A DNA stretch of 64,000 bases from Actinoplanes sp. L3-i22 (GTDB lineage Bacteria; Actinomycetota; Actinomycetes; Mycobacteriales; Micromonosporaceae): contig NZ_AP024745.1 of NCBI RefSeq assembly GCF_019704555.1, positions 2,848,001-2,912,000 on the forward strand, given 5' to 3'. Under the pieces are notes generated by a model that searched no databases, was not told the DNA's origin, and saw nothing but the letters and a program-made list of their open reading frames with translations. Both the position numbers and the translations under genes were made by a program. Positions 48,736 through 57,223 of the stretch are shown here, one piece after another (position 1 is the stretch's first letter; each line of letters begins with the position of its first letter).

Positions 48736-49652
48736 TGAGGATCATTTCCTTCCGGTACGGGGGACAGGACCGCGCCGGCGTGCTCAGGGATGGTCTCGTC
48801 TTCCCGTTCGCCGACGACGTCACCGTGCCGCAGGTGATCGAACACGGTCTCGTCGACGTGCGGCGCGACGGCCTCCCGCTGGCCGAGGTCCGCCTGCTGG
48901 CGCCGCTGCGGCCGGCCTCGATCCGGGACTTCGTCGCGTTCGAGGAGCACGTCGAGGGCGTCCGGCGCAGCATCGACGGCGCGGCCGGGGTGCCCGAGGC
49001 CTGGTACGACGCGCCGACCTTCTACTTCACCAACCCGCACGCGATCTACGGCCCCGACGACGACGTGCCGTTCCCGGCCGCGTCCGTGGCGCGCGACTTC
49101 GAGCTGGAGGTCGCCGCGATCGCCGGGCCGGAGCAGACCATTTTCGGTTACACGATCTTCAACGACTGGTCGGCACGGGACCTGCAGAGCCGCGAGATGA
49201 AGGTCGGTCTCGGGCCGGCCAAGGGCAAGGACTTCGCGAGCAGTCTCGGGCCGTGGATCGTGACGGCGGATGAGCTGGAGCCGTACAAAATCGATGGTTT
49301 TCTTGATCTTCGGTGTGTGGCCGAGGTCAATGGCGTCGAGGTCGGGCGGGACCTGCTCAGCAACATGGGCTGGACGTTCGAGGCGATGCTCGCCTACGCC
49401 GCGCGGGACAGCGTGGTGCGGCCCGGGGACGTGCTCGGGTCGGGGACGGTCGGGAACGGCGGTTGCCTGGCCGAGCTGTGGGGCCGCGCCGGGGAGCAGG
49501 ATCCGCCGCCGCTGCGGGACGGCGACGTGGTGACGCTGACCGTTGAGGGGATCGGCAGCCTGACGAATCGCATTATTTCTGGACAAAAAGGTGCGGAAGT
49601 TTCGGCCGCCCGGCGTCGGGATCCGGCACGAGCACGCGCAGAGAGGCTTTGA
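48735..49652 (+). CDS. Fumarylacetoacetate hydrolase-family protein
   Basis: 305 residues; the ATG shares a base with the preceding stop (TGATG). Metal-binding elements of the FAH fold are Glu-Glu in ARDFELEVAAIAG and Asp in IFNDWSARDLQ; GPAKGKDFASSLGP and VLGSGTVGNGGCLAE are further conserved blocks. The stretch between ELEVAAI and YTIFNDW is shorter than I expect, so an internal loop seems reduced. Family members hydrolyse or decarboxylate ring-cleavage products. The codons around 49285-49312 are unusually AT-rich (AAA ATC GAT GGT TTT CTT). Confidence 0.88.
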   Translation: MRIISFRYGGQDRAGVLRDGLVFPFADDVTVPQVIEHGLVDVRRDGLPLAEVRLLAPLRPASIRDFVAFEEHVEGVRRSIDGAAGVPEAWYDAPTFYFTNPHAIYGPDDDVPFPAASVARDFELEVAAIAGPEQTIFGYTIFNDWSARDLQSREMKVGLGPAKGKDFASSLGPWIVTADELEPYKIDGFLDLRCVAEVNGVEVGRDLLSNMGWTFEAMLAYAARDSVVRPGDVLGSGTVGNGGCLAELWGRAGEQDPPPLRDGDVVTLTVEGIGSLTNRIISGQKGAEVSAARRRDPARARAERL

Positions 49653-49657
49653 TCAGG

Positions 49658-50797
49658 ATGTTCGAGTACTTCCCCGGCAACTACGTCTGGAACCTGGGCG
49701 TGGTCGCCACCCTGAATAGCGGCGGCCTGATCGACGAGGTCGACCGGGCCTGCCGCCCGATCCGGGAACTCGGAGCTCAAGGCGCGGACGTCGGTACCAG
49801 GGAGTTCATGGCCTCGTGGGCGGCGGTCGCCGAGGATCTGGCGACCCGGGCGGCCGCCGACGAGGCGGCCGGTCACCTGCGGACCGCCGGCCAGAAGTAC
49901 CTGCGCGCGACGAACTACCTGGCCCAGGCGGAACGGATGCAGAGTGCCAAGCAGCCGGATCGGAACGTCTTCTACCGGCGCTGCCTGGAGCTGCAGCAGA
50001 AGGCGTTCGACCTGATCGACCCGGCGACGACCCGGGTGGCGATCCCGTTCGAGGGCGCGCTGCTGCCGGCGTACTTCACGAAGGCCTCGGACGGGCCGGC
50101 ACCGGTGATCATCATGTTCAACGGGCTGGACTCGACCAAGGAGCACATGTACTCGTCGGGCTTTCCGCAGGAGATGGCCGCCCGCGGCATCGCCACGCTG
50201 ATGGTCGACACCCCGGGCAGCGGCGAGGCGCTGCGGCTGCTCGGCCTGACCAGCCGGGTGGAGAGCGAGGACTGGGCCACGGCCTGCGTCGACTACCTGC
50301 TCACCCGCGATGACGTCGTTGCCGAAAAAATCGGACTTGTCGGGTGGTCGCTGGGTGGGTACTACGCGCCGCGGGCCGCCGCGTTCGAGAAGCGGCTCGC
50401 GCTCTGCGTCGCCTGGGGCGCCAACCACGACTGGGGCGCGGTGCAGAAGCGCCGGCTCGAGCGGGAGGGGGAGAACCCGGTCCCGCACTACTGGGACCAC
50501 GTGCTCTGGGTGTGGGGCGAGACCGATCTCGACACCTTCGTCAAGAAGGCCGAGGCGGTGAACCTCGACGGGGTGGTCGAGCGGATCACGGTGCCGTTCC
50601 TGATCACGCACGGGGAGAACGACCGGCAGATCCCCCTGGAATACGCGCACCGGTCCTACCGGCAGGCGGTCAACGCACCGCGGCGGGACCTGCGGATCTT
50701 CACGCCGGCCGAGGGCGGGGCCGAGCACATCGGGCTGGACCACTTCGCGCACGTTCGGACGTACATCGCCGACTGGATCGTGGACGTGTTCGCATGA
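49658..50797 (+). CDS. FrsA-like alpha/beta hydrolase
   Basis: 379 residues. An N-terminal helical cap (about 1-125; AGQKYLRATNYLAQAERMQS) precedes an alpha/beta-hydrolase core with nucleophile GLVGWSLGGYYAPR, acid in THGENDRQIPLEYA and histidine in HIGLDHFAHV. Cap and core resemble the C-C bond hydrolases of N-heterocycle catabolism, such as the dihydroxypseudooxynicotine hydrolase, and FrsA. It would act on a ring-cleavage product. The ATG is 5 bp after the FAH stop and the gene overlaps the next as ATGA. Confidence 0.87.
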   Translation: MFEYFPGNYVWNLGVVATLNSGGLIDEVDRACRPIRELGAQGADVGTREFMASWAAVAEDLATRAAADEAAGHLRTAGQKYLRATNYLAQAERMQSAKQPDRNVFYRRCLELQQKAFDLIDPATTRVAIPFEGALLPAYFTKASDGPAPVIIMFNGLDSTKEHMYSSGFPQEMAARGIATLMVDTPGSGEALRLLGLTSRVESEDWATACVDYLLTRDDVVAEKIGLVGWSLGGYYAPRAAAFEKRLALCVAWGANHDWGAVQKRRLEREGENPVPHYWDHVLWVWGETDLDTFVKKAEAVNLDGVVERITVPFLITHGENDRQIPLEYAHRSYRQAVNAPRRDLRIFTPAEGGAEHIGLDHFAHVRTYIADWIVDVFA

Positions 50798-51759
50798 TCG
50801 ATCGCACGGATCCCGAGGGCGCGATCGCGGCGGCCACGAAGCGGTGCTCGAACTGGGGGCGATGGGGGGCCGACGACGTACGGGGAACGATGAATTTCCT
50901 GACCCCGGCGCACCGTGCGCGGGCGGCGGCCCTGGTCCGCCGCGGGGTCTCCTTCTCGCTGTCGCAGTCGTTCGACGCGAACGGGCCGCAGAAGGGCTGG
51001 CGGCGGCGCACCAACCCGGTGCACACCATGCTGGACACCGGCACCGACGCGGTCGCCGGCGTGCAGGGGTTTCCGCACGGGCTGGGCGGCGCGGACGACG
51101 TGATCGCGATGCCGCTGCAGTGCTCGACCCAGTGGGACGGCCTCGGCCACATCTTCGACCACGGCCGGGCCTGGAACGGCCGGCCCGCCGACCGGGTCGT
51201 GACCAGCCTCGGCGACGGCGTCACCGGCATCGAGACGGTCGCCTCGGTGATCGCCGGGCGCGGGGTGCTGCTCGACGTCGGGCGGGCGCTCGGCGTGGAC
51301 GGCGAGCTTCCGGATGGCTTCGCCATCACGGAGGAACACCTGGTGGAGACGATCGCGCGGCAGGGTTCGACGTCCGCGGTGGGACAGGGCGACATCGTTC
51401 TGGTACGGACGGGTCAGCTCACCCGCGTCCGCCGGAACGGCTGGGGTGAGTACGCCGGCGGTCCCGCGCCGGGCCTGTCGTTCACCACGGCCGACTGGCT
51501 GCACCGCACCGAGATCGCCGCGATCGCGACCGACACCTGGGGTTTCGAGGTGCGGCCGAACGAGTTCGACGACGCGTTCCAGCCGCTGCACCAGGTGGCG
51601 ATCCCGCACATCGGCCTGTTCCTGGGCGAGATGTGGGATCCGGACGAGTTGGCGGCGGACTGCGCGGCCGACGGCGTCTTCGAGTTCTGGCTGACCGCCG
51701 CGCCGCTGCCGATCACCGGAGCGGTGGGCAGCCCGGTCAATCCGATCGCGGTCAAATAG
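50794..51759 (+). CDS. Cyclase-family metal hydrolase (kynurenine formamidase-like)
   Basis: 321 residues. The metal-site motif of the cyclase family appears as CSTQWDGLGHIFDHG, a variant of HxGTHxD seen in the longer subgroup; WGADDVRGTMNFLTPAHRAR and VPHIGLFLGEMWDPDELA are other blocks. Relatives include kynurenine formamidases and isatin hydrolases, which open an amide or lactam. Its place at the end of the operon suggests hydrolysis of an amide, lactone or lactam intermediate. It is the last gene of the catabolic operon. Confidence 0.87.
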   Translation: MIDRTDPEGAIAAATKRCSNWGRWGADDVRGTMNFLTPAHRARAAALVRRGVSFSLSQSFDANGPQKGWRRRTNPVHTMLDTGTDAVAGVQGFPHGLGGADDVIAMPLQCSTQWDGLGHIFDHGRAWNGRPADRVVTSLGDGVTGIETVASVIAGRGVLLDVGRALGVDGELPDGFAITEEHLVETIARQGSTSAVGQGDIVLVRTGQLTRVRRNGWGEYAGGPAPGLSFTTADWLHRTEIAAIATDTWGFEVRPNEFDDAFQPLHQVAIPHIGLFLGEMWDPDELAADCAADGVFEFWLTAAPLPITGAVGSPVNPIAVK

Positions 51760-51833
51760 GCGACGACCCGATTGGTGTCTCCCCGGATTTTCGCGACAGT
51801 GGGAATTCCGAACACTTTCCAGGGGAGAGGGCC

Positions 51834-52160
51834 ATGCCGGATCAATTGGTGAAAATCGAAGACGCGACCTCGATCGGCGCTGTCATGGCGATCGGGTTGG
51901 AGCCGAATCCGAACGAGAATGCGATCACCGTGACCGTTCAGGGGCTACCCGCGGTGTCCTCCAGTCCGATCGTGTTCCTGCAGGTCGCGCAGTCCGACGG
52001 GGAGCGCATATTCCCCGATCAATTCACCACGCAGCTGATCTCGGTCGACCGGGAAACGCTGATTTTCCGCATCAAACGGGTTGACGCGCCGACCGGCTGG
52101 AAACAGCGATTGCAGATCAACATTCTGCTCTCCGGGCTGACCTGGGGATTCGGTGGGTGA
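51834..52160 (+). CDS. Small protein of unknown function
   Basis: 108 residues from an ATG preceded by AGGGGAGAGG, one of the best ribosome binding sites in the window. I do not recognise a family. The sequence alternates hydrophobic residues (AITVTVQGLPAV, PIVFLQVAQSDG, RLQINILLSGL), suggesting a beta-sandwich. There is no signal peptide, Cys or membrane span. Base composition is lower in G and C than its neighbours, with several A- or T-ending codons, so it may be a later arrival. A 17-bp direct repeat (GGGGATTCGGTGGGTGA) spans its stop and recurs 21 bp later. Confidence 0.7.
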   Translation: MPDQLVKIEDATSIGAVMAIGLEPNPNENAITVTVQGLPAVSSSPIVFLQVAQSDGERIFPDQFTTQLISVDRETLIFRIKRVDAPTGWKQRLQINILLSGLTWGFGG

Positions 52161-52206
52161 GCGGGTCTCCGGTCTGGTCCGGGGATTCGGTGGGTGAATG
52201 CCGGGA

Positions 52207-52236
52207 ACGGGGCGCGCCCGATCGGGCGCGCCCCGT
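52207..52236. terminator. 30-bp perfect palindrome between convergent genes
   Basis: ACGGGGCGCGCCCGA is followed directly by its own reverse complement, giving a loop-less 15-bp arm palindrome between the small protein gene and the minus-strand DUF3817 gene. It would work as a terminator in both directions. Confidence 0.8.
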
Positions 52237-52250
52237 CCTCGTGGCGGAGC

Positions 52251-52565
52251 TCAGGCGGTGGCGGCCGCCGGCTCCACTGCCGGGCGCCGCTTGGACACCC
52301 AGCGTTCAAAGATCAAGGTGGTGAGCGGGGGGATCGAGGCGGCCAGGGCGAAGCCGGTGCGCCACAGCGACCAGCGCTCGGCGCGGGCCACCCAGAGCGT
52401 CGCGACCAGGTAGGCGACGAACATCGCGCCGTGCACCCGGCCGAACAGCCAGACGCCCGCGTCCGTGGTGTGCGAGACGTGCTTCAGGTACATCCCCACC
52501 AGCAGCCCGGTCCACGAGAACGCCTCGGCGACCGCGGTCACGCGGAACACCCGGAACGCTTCCAC
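52251..52565 (-). CDS. DUF3817 membrane protein
   Basis: 104 residues from a GTG preceded by AAGGGGTGG. Three hydrophobic spans with FRVTAVAEAFSWTGLLVGMY, GRVHGAMFVAYLVAT and PPLTTLIFERWV are the hallmark of DUF3817, short integral membrane proteins of actinomycetes without known function. Confidence 0.88.
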   Translation of the reverse strand: MEAFRVFRVTAVAEAFSWTGLLVGMYLKHVSHTTDAGVWLFGRVHGAMFVAYLVATLWVARAERWSLWRTGFALAASIPPLTTLIFERWVSKRRPAVEPAAATA

Positions 52566-52735
52566 CCGCCACCCCTTTCATGATCGACAGGATCCGGACG
52601 CTACCGGCCCGAAGTTGAGTGTTTCCTGGCAGCGGCGGCGAGGGCCGGCGGTCGCGGGCTTCCCGGTCTCGACGGCGGGTGTCGTCGGGGGAGGTGTGGA
52701 TCACATCCGGATCGGGCAAGATCTAAATTCTCGGC

Positions 52736-53260
52736 ATGTCGCTGCAAACGCATCGAAGCCACACCCGGGCCATTGCGCAATGGCCGGTGCTGGCGCCGCA
52801 CCTGCAGGAGATCATTGAATCTCTTGCCGCCGGGGAGACGGCACGCGAGATGGCGGCCCGCCTGTACATCTCGCCCAACACCGTCAAGTCCCGGCTGAGG
52901 ACGCTGTATCAGCAGCTCGGAGCCCGTGATCAGGCCCATGCCGTGGCCATCGCGTTCCGGATCGGGGTGCTCCGGGCGGCCGGCGAGCCGGAGCCCGACC
53001 GGAAGACCGTCATGATCGGCACCCTCGACCCGGACAGTCTGCGTGACACCATCGCCGATCTCACCGCTCTGCTGCGAATAGTGGAGCGGGTCCGCCAACT
53101 CGACGGCGGACACCTTCCCGACCTGCTCAGGCAGGTCGGCGAGCTGGCCTGTCAACCACACGAGGATCCACGGGACGCACTGGCCCGGATCGCGGAGATC
53201 GCCGCCGCGGCCGGGTTCGGCACGGATGATCCGGGCGCGGAGCCCGGTTCCGGACGATAA
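52736..53260 (+). CDS. LuxR-type helix-turn-helix protein
   Basis: 174 residues. The DNA-binding domain is at the N-terminus: IIESLAAGETAREMAARLYI with SPNTVKSRLRTLYQQLGARD, a LuxR/FixJ-type helix-turn-helix. Residues 85-174 have no receiver domain and are helical with no match I know. TAAATT at 52723-52728, 7 bp before the ATG, fits a leaderless -10. It is followed 7 bp later by a small zinc-type protein gene. Having the helix-turn-helix first and an unknown C-terminal part reverses the usual order of response regulators. Confidence 0.82.
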   Translation: MSLQTHRSHTRAIAQWPVLAPHLQEIIESLAAGETAREMAARLYISPNTVKSRLRTLYQQLGARDQAHAVAIAFRIGVLRAAGEPEPDRKTVMIGTLDPDSLRDTIADLTALLRIVERVRQLDGGHLPDLLRQVGELACQPHEDPRDALARIAEIAAAAGFGTDDPGAEPGSGR

Positions 53261-53267
53261 TGGGCCG

Positions 53268-53498
53268 GTGGGTGACCGTCCGGCGGAGCGGATGCGACCG
53301 TGCCGTCGCTGCGGTCACCCGACCCGTGTGGACCGCATGGTGCAGGGCTACGGGCGCAATTGCGCGGCCTCGCTCGGCCTGACCGGCGGCACGGTGGACA
53401 CCGGCCACTCCGGGCCGGACCTGTTCGATCTGCTCGAGGTCGAGCCGGAGGACTCCTGCGACGGGTGGGACCGGCCGGCCGACCGTCGCGGTCGTTGA
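53268..53498 (+). CDS. Small Cys-containing protein, DUF6011-like
   Basis: 76 residues from the GTG at 53268; an ATG at 53226 would add 14 residues and overlap the preceding gene. The core MRPCRRCGHPTRVDRMVQGYGRNCA has CxxCG and a later Cys, as in small actinobacterial zinc-ribbon proteins annotated DUF6011. The C-terminus is acidic. Function unknown. It follows the LuxR-type gene directly and is convergent with a methyltransferase gene. Confidence 0.6.
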   Translation: MGDRPAERMRPCRRCGHPTRVDRMVQGYGRNCAASLGLTGGTVDTGHSGPDLFDLLEVEPEDSCDGWDRPADRRGR

Positions 53499-53510
53499 TT
53501 TTTTCTCTTC

Positions 53511-54323
53511 TTATGTAATTCCCGGCGGTACTCGCGCGCTTCCCCGGCGGCCGACGCCGGCCAGCATGAGCGACGCGCCCGGGTCGCTGATCGGCTCGGC
53601 CGGTCCCGCCGGATGCCAGCCGGGCCCGCGCACCACGCCCGGCTCGATCAGCTCCCACCCCTCGAACAGCGCGGTGAATCGCTCCTCGCCGCGCGGCACG
53701 AACGGCGTCCCGGTCCGGCTGTACAGGTCGGCGACCCGGGTCATCGCCTCCGGGTCCAGCCCGCCGCTGGCGTGCGACAGCGCCAGCAGGCTGCCCGGCG
53801 CGACCGCCTCGCGATAGCCGCGCAGCGTCGCGTCGAGCACCGGCCCGTCCGGCACGAAGTGCAGCACCGCGAACATCAGGATCCCGACCGGGCGACCGAG
53901 ATCGATCACCGAGCGCAGCGCCGGGTCGCTCAGCACCGACGCCGGATCCCGCAGGTCACCCTGGACCACCACGGTCCGCGGGTCGTCGCCGAGCAGCCGG
54001 TGGGCGTAGAGCACCGCGGTCGGGTCGACGTCGACGTAGACCACCCGGGCCGCCGGATCGGCGGCCAGCGCGACCTCGTGCACGTTCCCCTCGGTCGGGA
54101 TGCCGGAGCCGAGGTCGATGAACTGCCGGATGCCGTGCGCCAGCGCCCACCGCACCACCCGGTGCAGGAACGCGCGATTGGCCCGGGCCAGCGCCGTCAT
54201 CTCCGGGACGATCTCCATGATCCGCGCCGCCACCGACCGGTCGACGGCGAAGTTGTGCGTGCCGCCGAGGAACACGTCGTACACGCGGGCGGAGCTGGGC
54301 CGGTTCGGATCGATGCTCACCAT
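53511..54323 (-). CDS. SAM-dependent methyltransferase, PF04672 family
   Basis: 270 residues from the ATG at 54323, where the family start SIDPNRPSSARVYDVFLGGT appears; in-frame codons upstream lie in a repeat-rich promoter region. The SAM site is FIDLGSGIPTEGNVHEVA with VVYVDVDPTAVLYAH. The family is expanded in actinomycetes and its substrates are largely unknown. It is divergent from the hybrid histidine kinase gene. A second member lies at 60095. Confidence 0.9.
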   Translation of the reverse strand: MVSIDPNRPSSARVYDVFLGGTHNFAVDRSVAARIMEIVPEMTALARANRAFLHRVVRWALAHGIRQFIDLGSGIPTEGNVHEVALAADPAARVVYVDVDPTAVLYAHRLLGDDPRTVVVQGDLRDPASVLSDPALRSVIDLGRPVGILMFAVLHFVPDGPVLDATLRGYREAVAPGSLLALSHASGGLDPEAMTRVADLYSRTGTPFVPRGEERFTALFEGWELIEPGVVRGPGWHPAGPAEPISDPGASLMLAGVGRRGSARVPPGIT

Positions 54324-54332
54324 CTCGAAGAT

Positions 54333-54374
54333 GCCCGGAATCCGGGGAATCCATGCCCGGAATTCCGGAAATTG
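54333..54374. promoter_or_regulatory. Repeated palindromic element between methyltransferase and kinase genes
   Basis: ATGCCCGGAATCCGG and ATGCCCGGAATTCCGG occur in tandem, the second containing the palindrome CCGGAATTCCGG. The element is in the 77-bp gap between divergent starts and is a candidate binding site for a regulator of either gene. Confidence 0.45.
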
Positions 54375-54400
54375 GTAGTTTGGGGAGGGAGGGGACGGGT

Positions 54401-56707
54401 GTGGAGTCACGCATAGAGCTGCCGGGGCTCCTGATCGACACCGCCCCGGACGCGATCATCATCAGCCGCTCGGACGGCGTCATCACGATCGCCAACCGCC
54501 GCGCGCACGACATGTTCGGCTACCCGCCCGATCACCTCGTCGGGGTCTCCATCGACGAACTGGTCCCGGACGAGGTGCGCCCGGGGCATCCCGAGCAGCG
54601 CGCCGGCTACCTGGCCGCCGAACATCCGCCGCTGCGCCGCCTGCCCCTGCGCGGCCGGCGTCAGGACGGCACGGTCTTCGCGGTCGAGGTGTCGCTCTCC
54701 GGGGTCACCGCGCCCGACCGCGAGACGTACGTGACCGCGGTCCTGCGCGACGACACCACGCAACGCCAGGCCGCCGCCGCCCGGGCCCTGCTCGCCTCGG
54801 TCGTCCAGTCCTCGCACGACGCGATCGTCACCGTCGACCTGCGGAACCGGATCCTCTCCTGGAACCCGGGCGCCGAGAACCTCTACGGCTTCAAGGCCGA
54901 CGAGATGGTCGGCACCTCGATCGACGAGATCATCCCGCCGGAGCGGCGCGCCGACGAGGAGCAGATCCGCGCGCTGGTCCGCCTCGGCGGCCGGGTGGAC
55001 CGCTACCGGTCGCTGCGGCTCACCTCCGCCGGCCAGCCGATCGCCGTCGCGATGCTGGTCTCGCCCCTGCTCGACGAGCACGGCGCGCTGGTCGGCACGA
55101 CCAGCACGGCCCGCGACATCAGCGAGCGGGAACGCACCGAGGCCCGGGTCCAGGCGATCCTCGACGCCGCGCCGGACGCGCTGCTCGGCGTCGCCGAGAC
55201 CGGCGAGGTGGTGCTGGTCAACGCGGAGGCCGAGCGGCTGTTCGGGCACCCCCGGCACGACCTGATCCACATGGCGGTGGACCGGCTGCTGCCCGACGGC
55301 CTGCCGCCGGTCTCCGCGGTGCTGCGCACCGGCGACTCCGCCACCCCGCTCGACACCGAACGCTCCGAGGACGGCGAACAGCGCTGGGCCAAGCGCCGCG
55401 CGATCCGCAGCGACGGCGCCGAGCTGCCGGTCGACATCGCGGTCAGCGCGCTGCACGCCGACACCGGGGTGATCACCGTGGCCGCGGTCCGGGACATCAC
55501 CGACCGGCTGGCCGCCGAGGCCGAGCGGCGCCGGCTGCGCGAGGAGACCGACCGGCAGAAGCTGGAGGCCCGCATGCAGCAGGCCCAGCGCCTGGAGAGC
55601 CTGGGCCAGCTGGCCGGCGGGATCGCGCACGACTTCAACAACCTGCTCGCGGTGATCCTCAACTACGCGGCGTTCATCATCGAGGACGCTGCCGGCAGCC
55701 CGCCCGCCGCCGACGCCGAGCAGATCGCCCGGGCCGCCCGGCGCGGCAGCGACCTCACCCACCAGCTGCTCGCCTTCGCCCGGCGCGAGGTGATCCGGCC
55801 CCGTCCGCTGGACCTCAACGCGGTGGTCACCGAGGTCCATCAGATGCTGGACCGGTCCCTGGGCGAACACATCAACCTGACGGTACGGACCACCGACCCG
55901 CTGCCCGCCGTGATGGCCGACCCGGGTCAGATGGAACAGGTGCTGGTGAACCTCGCGGTCAACGCCCGGGACGCGATGCCCACCGGCGGCCGGCTCACCA
56001 TCGACACCGCCGAGGTCCGGGTCGACGCCGAGCACTCGGCCGCCCGGGCCGGCCTCAGCACCGGGCGCTACCTGCGGTTACGGGTCTCGGACAGCGGCAC
56101 CGGGATGCCCAAGGAGGTGATCGACAAGGCGTTCGAGCCGTTCTTCACCACCAAGCCCAGCGGTCAGGGCACCGGCCTCGGGCTGGCCACCGTCTACGGC
56201 ATCGTCACCCAGGCCGGCGGCACCGTGCAGATCTACTCCGAGCCGGGCATCGGCACCACGTTCACCATCCTGCTGCCGGTCACCGACGTGCGGGCGCAGG
56301 AGGTCGTGGCCGAGGAGACCGACGAGCGGCTGACCGGGCACGGGGCGACCGTGCTGGTCGTCGAGGACGAGGACGCGCTGCGCGAGGTGACCTCCCGGAT
56401 CCTGGTCCGGGGCGGGTACACCGTGCTCGCCGCGAACGGGGGCGAGGCGGCGCTCCGGATCGCCGCCGAGAACCACATCGACGTGCTGCTCACCGACGTG
56501 ATCATGCCGGGGATGCTGGGCAAGGACGTGGCCGACGCGGTGACCACCCGGTACCCGCGGACCAAGGTCCTGTTCATGTCCGGTTACGCCCAGCCGGTCC
56601 TGACCAATCACGGGACCCTCGCGGCCGATGTGCACCTGCTGGAGAAGCCGTTCACCAGCGCGGAGTTGATGCGCGCCCTGCACGACGAGCTGCAGACAAA
56701 GCCCTGA
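54401..56707 (+). CDS. Soluble hybrid histidine kinase (PAS-PAS-PAS-HisKA-HATPase-REC)
   Basis: 768 residues from a GTG after GGGAGGGAGGGG. Three PAS domains ([20 protein letters not shown] at about 10; [20 protein letters not shown] at about 140; [20 protein letters not shown] at about 260) are followed by a phospho-acceptor region [20 protein letters not shown], an ATPase domain ([32 protein letters not shown]) and a C-terminal receiver with phospho-site Asp in [10 protein letters not shown]. There is no membrane span, so it senses a cytoplasmic cue. The HDFNNL box is typical of hybrid kinases. No partner response regulator with an output domain is adjacent. A minisatellite begins 6 bp after its stop. 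Confidence 0.93.
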   Translation: MESRIELPGLLIDTAPDAIIISRSDGVITIANRRAHDMFGYPPDHLVGVSIDELVPDEVRPGHPEQRAGYLAAEHPPLRRLPLRGRRQDGTVFAVEVSLSGVTAPDRETYVTAVLRDDTTQRQAAAARALLASVVQSSHDAIVTVDLRNRILSWNPGAENLYGFKADEMVGTSIDEIIPPERRADEEQIRALVRLGGRVDRYRSLRLTSAGQPIAVAMLVSPLLDEHGALVGTTSTARDISERERTEARVQAILDAAPDALLGVAETGEVVLVNAEAERLFGHPRHDLIHMAVDRLLPDGLPPVSAVLRTGDSATPLDTERSEDGEQRWAKRRAIRSDGAELPVDIAVSALHADTGVITVAAVRDITDRLAAEAERRRLREETDRQKLEARMQQAQRLESLGQLAGGIAHDFNNLLAVILNYAAFIIEDAAGSPPAADAEQIARAARRGSDLTHQLLAFARREVIRPRPLDLNAVVTEVHQMLDRSLGEHINLTVRTTDPLPAVMADPGQMEQVLVNLAVNARDAMPTGGRLTIDTAEVRVDAEHSAARAGLSTGRYLRLRVSDSGTGMPKEVIDKAFEPFFTTKPSGQGTGLGLATVYGIVTQAGGTVQIYSEPGIGTTFTILLPVTDVRAQEVVAEETDERLTGHGATVLVVEDEDALREVTSRILVRGGYTVLAANGGEAALRIAAENHIDVLLTDVIMPGMLGKDVADAVTTRYPRTKVLFMSGYAQPVLTNHGTLAADVHLLEKPFTSAELMRALHDELQTKP

Positions 56708-56712
56708 CCCCA

Positions 56713-57076
56713 CCGCCGGCCCGTCCCGCCGGCCCGTCCCGCCGGCCCGTCCCGCCGGCCCGTCCCGCCGGCCCGTCCCGCCGGCCCGTCCCGCCGGCCC
56801 GTCCCGCCGGCCCGTCCCGCCGGCCCGTCCCGCCGGCCCGTCCCGCCGGCCCGTCCCGCCGGCCCGTCCCGCCGGCCCGTCCCGCCGGCCCGTCCCGCCG
56901 GCCCGTCCCGCCGGCCCGTCCCGCCGGCCCGTCCCGCCGGCCCGTCCCGCCGGCCCGTCCCGCCGGCCCGTCCCGCCGGCCCGTCCCGCCGGCCCGTCCC
57001 GCCGGCCCGTCCCGCCGGCCCGTCCCGCCGGCCCGTCCCGCCGGCCCGTCCCGCCGGCCCGTCCCGCCGGCCCGTC
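56713..57076. repeat. Minisatellite: 28 perfect copies of a 13-bp unit
   Basis: CCGCCGGCCCGTC is repeated 28 times without a single mismatch. Because 13 is not a multiple of 3, every frame is open through it and shows a low-complexity Gly/Arg/Pro/Ala pattern; I do not treat it as coding. It lies between the 3' ends of two convergent genes. Confidence 0.95.
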
Positions 57077-57170
57077 CCGCCGCGCCGCCCCCGCCGCGCC
57101 GCCCCCGCCGCGCCGCCCCCGCCGCGCCGCCCCCGGCGCGCCACCGCCACCGCCGCGCCGCCACCGCCGC
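57077..57170. repeat. Second GC-rich tandem array next to the minisatellite
   Basis: Four exact copies of a 14-bp unit (CCGCCGCGCCGCCC) occupy 57077-57132 and then decay into CCACCGCC/GCGCCG-type triplet runs. This continues the minisatellite with a new unit, as if derived from it. From about 57171 to 57223 I see nothing notable. Confidence 0.85.
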
Positions 57171-57223
57171 GCCGTCGCGTCCTGGCTGCTCGCGGCCTTC
57201 GCGGCAGCCCTGACCGTGGACCG

